From contig CAKSQO010000015.1 of the NCBI GenBank assembly GCA_934486615.1, positions 1-21,221 on the forward strand: DNA of 21,221 nt. Reading direction: 5' to 3'. The notes beneath the pieces are model-generated. The model had not been told where the DNA came from. It saw only the letters and a program-made list of their open reading frames with translations, and did no database searches. The translations under genes and the position numbers were made by a program. Shown here one piece after another: positions 15,782-21,221 of the stretch; position 1 is the first letter of the stretch, and each line of letters starts with the position of its first letter. This stretch comes from an uncultured Eubacteriales bacterium. GTDB taxonomy: Bacteria; Bacillota; Clostridia; Oscillospirales; Acutalibacteraceae.

Positions 15782-15856
15782 GCCCCGCTTCGGGTAACTG
15801 CCGAGCGAGTTTTAAACCCGTTCGTCGTTTACCCGAAGCGGGGCAGTTTTTATTTG
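15782..15856 (+). terminator. Rho-independent terminator of the rimP-ribF operon
   Basis: A perfect 16-bp outer stem (15782-15797 with 15829-15844, core GCCCCGCTTCGGGTAA) is followed by AGTTTTTATTTG. Inside it is a weaker second stem around GAGCGAGT. Layout and 61-nt core length match the element at 4081-4141, with a compensatory A-T to G-C change in the outer stem. Confidence 0.85.
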
Positions 15857-15874
15857 ATGAATACCGAAACCTTA

Positions 15875-15926
15875 AAAATGAATAATATCAAATTCGCGTC
15901 GAGGGCACTCTGATATTGTTCATTTT
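15875..15926 (+). repeat. AT-rich 16-bp inverted repeat
   Basis: AAAATGAATAATATCA (15875-15890) and TGATATTGTTCATTTT (15911-15926) pair over all 16 positions, one of them a U.G wobble on the plus strand, around a 20-nt spacer. It may be a second, AT-rich terminator or a relic. The rest of 15927-16031 holds no gene I can support. Confidence 0.6.
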
Positions 15927-16031
15927 CCGCCCTTAACCGTTCTTCGCCCTTTCCCCGTATTCACACCTCACACCCTCGCACTGCGGTTACTCCCGCGGGG
16001 CGGAGGCTTCCAACTCGTGCTGCGCTTAAAT

Positions 16032-16057
16032 CGCGGACCGAACAGGCTTCGCCTGTT
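16032..16057 (-). repeat. Hairpin + GTCCGCG tag next to the prfC promoter
   Basis: On the minus strand, AACAGGC-GAA-GCCTGTT (7-bp stem, 16041-16057) is followed by CGGTCCGCG. It is a slightly divergent member of the TTTGTCCGCG tag family and overlaps the first two bases of the prfC -35 box. Confidence 0.6.
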
Positions 16058-16084
16058 GCATATTTGCGGCGGATATGGTAAAAT
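16056..16084 (+). promoter_or_regulatory. Extended -10 promoter for prfC
   Basis: TTGCAT (16056-16061), 17 bases, TAAAAT (16079-16084), preceded by TGG (16076-16078). Transcription would begin near 16091, about 30 bases before the prfC ATG. Confidence 0.75.
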
Positions 16085-16122
16085 GTATATTTGCAAAAAA
16101 TAAATGTGTAAGGAACAGGCAA

Positions 16123-17733
16123 ATGGACGCTAAAACAAAAAAGCAAATTGAGCGCCGCCGCACGTTTGCGATAATTTCGCACCCTGACGCGGGCAAGACC
16201 ACCCTCACCGAAAAGCTGCTGCTTTACGGCGGAGCTATCCAGTCGGCAGGCTCGGTCAAGGGCAAGCAGGGCGATAAGCACGCCGTCTCTGACTGGATGG
16301 AGCTTGAGAAGCAGCGCGGTATTTCCGTCACCTCGTCGGTCATGCAGTTTGAATATGAGGGCTGCTGCATCAATATTCTTGACACCCCCGGACATCAGGA
16401 CTTCTCCGAGGACACCTACCGCACCCTTATGGCCGCCGACAGCGCCGTAATGGTCATCGACGCGGCAAGAGGTATCGAGCCGCAGACACGCAAGCTGTTC
16501 AAGGTCTGCGCGATGCGCGGAATCCCGATCTTCACCTTCATCAACAAGCTCGACCACGAGGCGCGCGACCCGTTCGACCTGCTCGACGAGCTCGAGACCG
16601 AGTTCGGCATCGGCACATACCCGATGAACTGGCCGATAAGCTGCGGCGTCACGTTCAAGGGCGTATACGACCGCGAAACGCGCGAGGTGCTGACGTTCGA
16701 CAACTTCCACGGCGGCCGTCAGAGGCTCGAGAGCATTCGCTGCCCCATCGACGATACCGAGCGTCTTGACTCGCTCATCGGTGCCGACCTGCGCGAGGAG
16801 CTGTGCGACCAGGTTGACCTGCTTGACGGCGCGGGCGGCGAATTCGACCTTGGAAAGGTTCGCTCGGGCAAGCTGAGCCCCGTGTTCTTCGGCTCGGCGC
16901 TCAACAACTTCGGCGTTGAGCAGTTCCTCGAGAGCTTCCTCAAGCTGACCCCGCCGCCGCTTGCCCGCAAGGACTCCGACGGCAACACAGTCGACCCGTT
17001 TGACGACCGCTTCTCCGCGTTCGTGTTCAAAATCCAGGCGAATATGAACAAGGCGCACCGCGACCGAATCACTTTTATGCGCATCTGCTCGGGCAAATTC
17101 GAGCGCGGCAAGGAATACTACCATATGCAGGGGCAAAAGAGCCTGCGCCTTTCGCAGCCTCAGCAGATGATGGCGCAGGAGCGCGACATCATCGACGAAG
17201 CCTACGCGGGCGACATCATCGGCGTGTTCGACCCGGGCATTTTCAGCATCGGCGACACTGTCTGCGACTCGACGAAGAAGCTGACGTTCTCGGGCATTCC
17301 GACATTCGCACCCGAGCACTTCGCCATCATCGAGCAAATTGATTCGATGAAGCGCAAGCAGTTCGTAAAGGGCATGACCCAGATCGCGCAGGAGGGCGCT
17401 ATCCAGATATTCTTCAGCCCCGGCGGCGGTATGGAAAAGGTCGTCGTCGGCGTGGTCGGCGTGCTCCAGTTCGACGTGCTCAAGTTCCGTATGCAGAGCG
17501 AGTACGGCGTCGAGTACCTGCAGCAGGACCTGCCGCACGAGTATATTCGCCGCGTCAATGTGCCCGACTTCAACGCTCACGATTTCAACCTCGCCAGCGA
17601 CACCCGCTGGGTCAAGGACGTGCGCGGCCGCGACCTGCTTATTTTCAACGGCCTGTGGTCGGTGCAGTGGGCCGAGGAGCGCAACGACGGCCTTGTCCTC
17701 GAGGAGTTCGACCGCGACATTCAGCAGGTGTAA
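16123..17733 (+). CDS. prfC: Peptide chain release factor 3 (RF3)
   Basis: A 536-residue GTPase that removes RF1/RF2 from the ribosome after termination. The G domain has SHPDAGKT (19-26), DTPGHQDFSEDTYRTL from D87 and NKLD (141-144). Domain II and the RF3 C-terminal domain follow (GVLQFDVLKFRMQSEYGVEY). Length is close to the 529 residues of the Escherichia coli protein. AAGGA (16110-16114) is 8 bases before ATG 16123; the frame is open to 16075 but that would start inside the promoter. A truncated acetyltransferase gene begins 3 bases after the stop. Confidence 0.96.
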   Translation: MDAKTKKQIERRRTFAIISHPDAGKTTLTEKLLLYGGAIQSAGSVKGKQGDKHAVSDWMELEKQRGISVTSSVMQFEYEGCCINILDTPGHQDFSEDTYRTLMAADSAVMVIDAARGIEPQTRKLFKVCAMRGIPIFTFINKLDHEARDPFDLLDELETEFGIGTYPMNWPISCGVTFKGVYDRETREVLTFDNFHGGRQRLESIRCPIDDTERLDSLIGADLREELCDQVDLLDGAGGEFDLGKVRSGKLSPVFFGSALNNFGVEQFLESFLKLTPPPLARKDSDGNTVDPFDDRFSAFVFKIQANMNKAHRDRITFMRICSGKFERGKEYYHMQGQKSLRLSQPQQMMAQERDIIDEAYAGDIIGVFDPGIFSIGDTVCDSTKKLTFSGIPTFAPEHFAIIEQIDSMKRKQFVKGMTQIAQEGAIQIFFSPGGGMEKVVVGVVGVLQFDVLKFRMQSEYGVEYLQQDLPHEYIRRVNVPDFNAHDFNLASDTRWVKDVRGRDLLIFNGLWSVQWAEERNDGLVLEEFDRDIQQV

Positions 17734-17736
17734 TTT

Positions 17737-17908
17737 ATGCCTGTCACGACCGACAGGCTTGTCCTGCGCAGGCGGGAGGACTCCGACGCCGGGAGCCTTT
17801 ACGAGTATGCGCGCGACCCCGACATCGGGCTGCCCTCAGGCCGACCGCCGCATAAAAGCACCGACGAAAACTGCAACGTAATCGCAAACGTGTTCTGCGG
17901 CAGCGGGT
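17737..17908 (+). pseudogene. Truncated GNAT acetyltransferase (RimJ/RimL type)
   Basis: The first 57 or so residues look like the start of a GNAT N-acetyltransferase: TDRLVLRRREDSDAGSLYEY, then ARDPDIG, PPHKSTDEN and VIANVFCG. At that point similarity stops. The acetyl-CoA-binding core that should follow is missing and the frame continues to 18156 through unrelated sequence. A usual Trp before PPHK is Arg here. It starts 3 bases after prfC, so it was probably cotranscribed. The break coincides with the broken end of a methyltransferase remnant on the other strand, suggesting one deletion removed both 3' parts. The family call is from motif memory. Confidence 0.6.
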
Positions 17909-18131
17909 GCAGCACGTCGAACCCGCTTAAGCGCATTACGCTCAAGCAGCGCTTTGTGCTCGCGCCCGAAGTCCGCAAGCTTGTCGGGAGCAACCGCCGC
18001 GCCGACCGCGCGCGGCGCTTTTTTCGTAAAATCCGCGGGGGAATAAATGTCCCTGTATTTCGCGTAGTCGGCGGACGTTTTGCCACGGTCAAAGCCCTTG
18101 CCGCCGTCGACATTTTGTCGCTGATGAGCAT
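17906..18131 (-). pseudogene. Decayed SAM-dependent methyltransferase
   Basis: On the minus strand an AGGAGG (18140-18145) stands 8 bases before ATG 18131, but the conserved reading begins in another frame after an A-run (T-run 18113-18116 on plus), implying a frameshift. Recognisable pieces are NVDGGKGFDRGK and TSADYAKYRDIY (18043-18078), which resemble the N-terminus of a class I methyltransferase, then VGAAVAPDKLADF and GREHKALLER (17938-17967), which resemble its C-terminal part. The central SAM-binding domain, roughly 190 residues, is absent. A second frameshift follows ALLER (GFDVLH lies in the next frame), and the sequence stops near 17906. Confidence 0.5.
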
Positions 18132-18160
18132 TTTGTCCGCCTCCTGCCGCATATAATTCA

Positions 18161-18194
18161 AGCCCCGATGTGCGCTGCACATCGGGGCTTTTTG
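18161..18194 (+). terminator. Bidirectional Rho-independent terminator
   Basis: A perfect 12-bp stem AGCCCCGATGTG/CACATCGGGGCT with a 5-nt loop (18161-18189). On plus it is followed by TTTTGCTATTTTTT, ending prfC readthrough. On minus it starts 5 bases after the SGNH hydrolase stop and is followed by TGAATTATAT, a weaker tail. Confidence 0.85.
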
Positions 18195-19346
18195 CTATTT
18201 TTTAAGCGCGGCGAAGGCCGTTTTCGCCATCGCGGCGGTCGCTTCGTAGTTCGGATGCAGATGATCGACCGAGTCGTAGGGCGGCGCGAACCTGTCGCTG
18301 TCGAGCTCATCGCGCACGGCGGCGTCAAAGTCGATATAGCCGTCGGCGATGTCGTTCGAGCGGATCCACGCGTTCAGCTCATGGCGTACTTCCTCGCGGA
18401 AGCCGGCATATGTACTCCAGCCTTTGAATGGGGTCAGCGTACACAGCAACGCTTTCAGCCCGTGGCGGTGCGCCGTCTCGACGTAGTCGGTAAGCCCGGC
18501 AATAAGTCCGGCGGCAGTCGGAAAGTCACTCATAGGCCTGAATGGGTTCGAGCCGCTCGGATCGGGATGAATGATGTCGTTTATTCCGTGCAGAATGAGG
18601 ACGGTGTCCGCGCCTGAGGCAGCTTCGATTTCGCGCTCAAAGCGCTCCTTGCCGCTCAGTCCGTAATGGCGGTACGTCTCGCATAGGTATCGGTGCAGTA
18701 CACGCGAGCCGCCGACGGCTCGGCGAACAACGCAGGTTTTTTCGCCGCTGTCAAAGTACAGCTGCATCAACCTCTCGGGCCATGCCTGAGCGGTTATGGA
18801 GTCGCCGTAGGTAATCACGGCACGAGCATTCTCGTCGGTCAGCAGGTCGATACCGCAAAGATAGCAGACATCGATCGTTCCGACGGTCAGCTCAACGGGA
18901 AACTCCCTGTCAGCGGCATGGTCGCCCTTACAAACGAAATAGCGCGCAACAGGGCCTTGCAGCCACTGGCCGCACTGCATACTGGTAAAATCTCCGAGAT
19001 AGATGCTGACGGCGATTTCCTCGCCCGCTGCAACCTTAAAGTCAACCGCGTCGGTGAAGCGCTCCTCGCCCGCCGCAAGCGTTATTCTCTCGCTGCCATT
19101 CAGGGTTACGGTAACATTCCGCGTGGGGTCGGCCGTGTTACCGCCCGACGAAGTCGAGACGATAATGCGGGTGAAGGCGACAGCCTCCGTTCCGCAGTAG
19201 TTCGACAGCCACAGACGCAGCTTGCTGCCGCCCGCTGCTGTGCGGATTATGTAGCGCAGAGTGACGTCCTTCGCGTACTCCGCCGCCCTGAACTCGGTGT
19301 AGGACGGCGCTGCGCCCCAGACCGAAAGCCATTTACTTTTGCTCAT
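18195..19346 (-). CDS. SGNH/GDSL-family hydrolase with N-terminal beta domain
   Basis: A 383-residue predicted esterase without a signal peptide, so probably cytoplasmic. An N-terminal domain of about 165 residues, rich in beta-strand patterns (TLRYIIRTAAGGSKLRLWLS, FTDAVDFKVAAGEEIAVSIY), precedes the SGNH fold. All four blocks are present: GDSIT with nucleophile Ser183, GGSR, GIND with Asn256, and DHLHP with Asp361 and His364. The substrate could be an acetylated sugar or a lipid ester; the sequence does not decide. GGGGAG stands 5 bases before ATG 19346, which overlaps the preceding gene by 14 bases, so it is the third gene of the mrp unit. Confidence 0.88.
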   Translation of the reverse strand: MSKSKWLSVWGAAPSYTEFRAAEYAKDVTLRYIIRTAAGGSKLRLWLSNYCGTEAVAFTRIIVSTSSGGNTADPTRNVTVTLNGSERITLAAGEERFTDAVDFKVAAGEEIAVSIYLGDFTSMQCGQWLQGPVARYFVCKGDHAADREFPVELTVGTIDVCYLCGIDLLTDENARAVITYGDSITAQAWPERLMQLYFDSGEKTCVVRRAVGGSRVLHRYLCETYRHYGLSGKERFEREIEAASGADTVLILHGINDIIHPDPSGSNPFRPMSDFPTAAGLIAGLTDYVETAHRHGLKALLCTLTPFKGWSTYAGFREEVRHELNAWIRSNDIADGYIDFDAAVRDELDSDRFAPPYDSVDHLHPNYEATAAMAKTAFAALKK

Positions 19347-19896
19347 TTTTGCTCCCCGTTTCTTTTATAAGCTCGTTGATAATGTCGGCAGCGTCGGCAA
19401 CAAGCTCGCCGCACGGCCGCTTTTTGTAGTATTCGTCAGTGCGCTTGAAGCTCGCGTCGGCCATGCCGACATTCAGCCCGGACAGCAGCTCGCGGCAGAT
19501 GTACGAGCCGTTTTTCGCCTTGAAGCGCGCGGCGATGTCGCGCACGCGGGCGTAGTGCTCCTTTTTGCCGTCGAGGTCGCGCGGCTGCGAGTAGCCGTAA
19601 AGGCAGCCCGCGACAAGGAACGCTCCGCTGAGCGCGCCGCAGACTTCGCGCAGCCTGCCCATTCCGCCGCCGAAGCTTGAGGAAAGCATCGCGGCCGTTT
19701 TTTCGTCAAGTCCCGTCAGGTCGCCGAACGCGAGCACGACCGACTGCGTGCAGTTGTAGCCCTGCAAAAACAGCGCTTTTGCCTTTTCCCCGCGCGGAGT
19801 GTGCGTGACGGAAGCAGGCGCGGCGGCGGGCGCGGCGGGATTCACTCCGCTCACGTTATCGGGTGCGCTGCCCGGCATTTTCGGCGCGGTGCTCAT
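19333..19896 (-). CDS. C_GCAxxG_C_C family redox protein
   Basis: A 187-residue protein of the C_GCxxG_C_C (putative redox/metal-binding) family. The conserved cysteines are seen in GYNCTQSVVLAF, REVCGALSGAFLVAGCLYG (preceded by FGGGMGRL), SYICRELL and KKRPCGELV. The N-terminal 40 residues are an Ala/Pro-rich linker not usual in the family. The start is ATG 19896, which overlaps the mrp stop as ATGA with GAGG about 11 bases upstream; the open frame continues upstream to 19974 but lies within mrp. The biochemical role of the family is not established; coupling to Mrp suggests iron-sulfur or redox chemistry. Confidence 0.88.
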   Translation of the reverse strand: MSTAPKMPGSAPDNVSGVNPAAPAAAPASVTHTPRGEKAKALFLQGYNCTQSVVLAFGDLTGLDEKTAAMLSSSFGGGMGRLREVCGALSGAFLVAGCLYGYSQPRDLDGKKEHYARVRDIAARFKAKNGSYICRELLSGLNVGMADASFKRTDEYYKKRPCGELVADAADIINELIKETGSKNEQK

Positions 19897-20720
19897 TGCA
19901 CGGCCGCCTCGATGGCGCGGCTCATATCGTCGAGCAGGTCGCCGTCGAACTGCTCGATCGCTCCAGAGTCGCACAGCTTCGCTATCGCAGGGTCGATCGG
20001 CAGGCGCGCGATGTTCCCGATTCCATGCTGCGCGGCGATTTCGTCAACGTGGCTCTCGCCGTAAATCGAGTGGCGGCTGTGGCAATCGGGGCACTCAAAA
20101 TACGACATATTTTCAACAATTCCGAGCACCGGAATGTTCATCAGCGCCGCCATTTTGACCGCTTTTTCGACAATCATCGAGACAAGCTCCTGCGGCGAGG
20201 TGACGATCACGATTCCCTTGACCGGCAGCGACTGGAACACCGTCAGCGGCACGTCGCCTGTTCCGGGAGGCATATCGACAAACATATAGTCGACGTCCTC
20301 CCAGATAACGTCCGTCCAGAACTGCTTGACCGTGCCCGCGATGACAGGGCCGCGCCAGACGACGGGGTCAGTCTCGTGCTCGAGCAGGAGGTTGACGGAC
20401 ATCACCTGGATTCCGCTTTCGGTCGAGACGGGCAGTATGCCGTCCTTTGTGCCGAGAGCGTGCTCCTTCAGGCCGAACGCTTTCGGAATTGACGGACCGG
20501 TTATGTCCGCGTCGAGTATTGCCGTGCCGTGCCCCTTGCGGCGCGAAAGCACCGCCAGCAGCGAGGTCACGAGCGACTTGCCGACGCCGCCCTTGCCGCT
20601 GACAACGGCGATGACGTTTTTGATGCTCGAAAGCGGATTCGGTGCTTCGATAAGGCTTTTCGGGTCGCGGGAAGCACAGCTTTGTGAACACGACGAGCAG
20701 TCGTGGGTACATTCACTCAT
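19893..20720 (-). CDS. mrp: Mrp/NBP35-type P-loop ATPase, Fe-S cluster carrier
   Basis: A 275-residue ParA-like ATPase thought to carry and transfer [4Fe-4S] clusters. The N-terminus has four cysteines (C4, C8, C11, C15), followed by Walker A GKGGVGKS (42-49), DADITGPSIPKAFG, and DMPPGTGDVPLT. The C-terminal CPDC (C210, C213) is the cluster-bridging motif of this family. GGGAG lies 8 bases before ATG 20720; the upstream frame to 20771 has no Shine-Dalgarno site and no similarity. Its promoter is probably the TGGTATAAT at 20827-20835, inside the first unit of the right-end repeat array. It heads the mrp/C_GCAxxG_C_C/SGNH unit. Confidence 0.92.
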   Translation of the reverse strand: MSECTHDCSSCSQSCASRDPKSLIEAPNPLSSIKNVIAVVSGKGGVGKSLVTSLLAVLSRRKGHGTAILDADITGPSIPKAFGLKEHALGTKDGILPVSTESGIQVMSVNLLLEHETDPVVWRGPVIAGTVKQFWTDVIWEDVDYMFVDMPPGTGDVPLTVFQSLPVKGIVIVTSPQELVSMIVEKAVKMAALMNIPVLGIVENMSYFECPDCHSRHSIYGESHVDEIAAQHGIGNIARLPIDPAIAKLCDSGAIEQFDGDLLDDMSRAIEAAVQ

Positions 20721-20826
20721 TTTAATTTCTCCCTTGTCACGCCAAGCGTTCAGCGGCATTGAGTCGCGCAAATATCGCCAAAGTCCGATCGTGCATGCCG
20801 TCCGGAGCGCTTATGCATATGAAAAT

Positions 20827-20835
20827 ATTATACCA
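20827..20835 (-). promoter_or_regulatory. Candidate extended -10 for the mrp operon
   Basis: On the minus strand, TGG followed by a perfect TATAAT, about 107 bases upstream of the mrp ATG. No good -35 is seen at 15-18 bases. The same motif recurs in every unit of the array (20956-20964, 21086-21094), so it is part of the repeat. Confidence 0.4.
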
Positions 20836-21221
20836 CAAAAGCGGAGCGCAAGCTTCGCAAACGGCTCAGCCGTTCAAAATCCGACAGGATTTTGTTTTGG
20901 CCGTTCAATGTTCTCTCAGGCGTCGGCGGTTTACCGCCGCTGACGCCGTGAGGTTATTATACCACAAAAGCGGAACGCAAGTTCCGCAAACGGCTCAGCC
21001 GTTCAAAATCCGCAGGATTTTGTTTTGGCCGTTCAATTGTTCTCTCAGGCGTCGGCAGTTTTACTGCCGCTAACGCCGTGAGGTTATTATACCACAAAAG
21101 CGGAGCGCAAGCTCCGTAAACGGCGCAGCCGTTCAAAATCCAATAGGATTTTGTTTTGGCCGTTCAATGTTCTCTCAGGCGTCGGCGGTTTACCGCCGCT
21201 GACGCCGTGAGGTTATTATAC
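20827..21221. repeat. 129/130-bp structured tandem repeat array
   Basis: Three full units (20827-20955, 20956-21085, 21086-21214) and the first seven bases of a fourth at the window edge. Each unit holds four inverted repeats in fixed order. H1 is GCGG(A)GC-GCAA-GCTCCGC-like. H2 is AACGGC-TCA-GCCGTT. H3 is CAAAATCC-loop-GGATTTTG followed by TTTTGG. H4 is a long CTCA-GGCGTC-GGCGGT stem with bulges. Differences between units fall mainly in loops or as paired changes in stems. Open frames crossing it simply translate the repeat. The gap between the array and the mrp start (20721-20826) holds no gene I can support. Confidence 0.92.

Noticed and set aside
15961..17580. 539-codon minus-strand open frame
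   Set aside because: Antisense to prfC; composition (Val/Asp/Leu/Ala-rich) is that of a mirrored coding frame.
20326..21073. Plus-strand frames crossing the right-end array
   Set aside because: They run antisense to mrp and then translate the 129-bp repeat; the second unit is 130 bp and breaks the frame.
20827..21221. CRISPR array
   Set aside because: Units are contiguous 129-130 bp copies with no unique spacers and no cas genes nearby. The 38-bp arrays likewise have no spacers.

Overview
The window looks like a chromosomal stretch of a GC-rich Clostridia member, probably an uncultured gut Oscillospirales (Ruminococcaceae-like) bacterium. The evidence is the Firmicute order rimP-nusA-ylxR-ylxQ-infB-rbfA-nrnA-truB-ribF, Shine-Dalgarno sites of the AGGAGG type, sigmaA-like promoters, and a MscL with a C-terminal zinc ribbon. 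The taxonomic call is inference from gene content. No rRNA, tRNA, CRISPR array, transposase or phage gene was seen.

Layout. 1-332: a left-facing promoter and an AT-rich leader with a candidate typA promoter. 333-3625 (+): typA, a DEDDh exonuclease with a C-terminal zinc ribbon, and mscL. 3626-4186: no gene; 23-bp and 38-bp tandem repeats, an inverted repeat and a large branched hairpin. 4187-7010 (-): a lipoprotein gene and a cardiolipin synthase gene sharing one promoter, then a small Cys/Asp-rich membrane protein with its own promoter inside the end of cls. 7011-7815: two promoters firing apart, separated by about 0.5 kb of GC-rich repeats. 7816-15706 (+): the nine-gene transcription/translation operon (RimP ribosome maturation, NusA elongation, YlxR and YlxQ RNA-binding proteins, IF2, RbfA, NrnA nanoRNase, TruB pseudouridine synthase, RibF flavin synthesis), closed by a strong hairpin. 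15707-16122: intergenic structured repeats and the prfC promoter. 16123-17733 (+): prfC. 17737-18131: two decayed, converging gene remnants (a GNAT acetyltransferase and a SAM methyltransferase). 18161-18189: a bidirectional terminator. 18195-20720 (-): an overlapping three-gene unit transcribed leftward, mrp then a C_GCAxxG_C_C protein then an SGNH hydrolase. 20827-21221: three full copies of a 129/130-bp structured tandem repeat that runs off the right edge.

The genes are mostly housekeeping: GTPase translation factors (TypA, IF2, RF3), RNA metabolism, membrane and osmotic functions (MscL, Cls), and Fe-S cofactor handling (Mrp). The unusual content lies between genes. Several families of short structured repeats recur, often at the 3' ends of genes. 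Some carry paired base changes that preserve stems, which points to selection on RNA or DNA structure. The best candidates for something undescribed are the 129-bp tandem array, the dispersed hairpin+TTTGTCCGCG tag, and the 61-nt branched hairpin present in two copies 11.7 kb apart.
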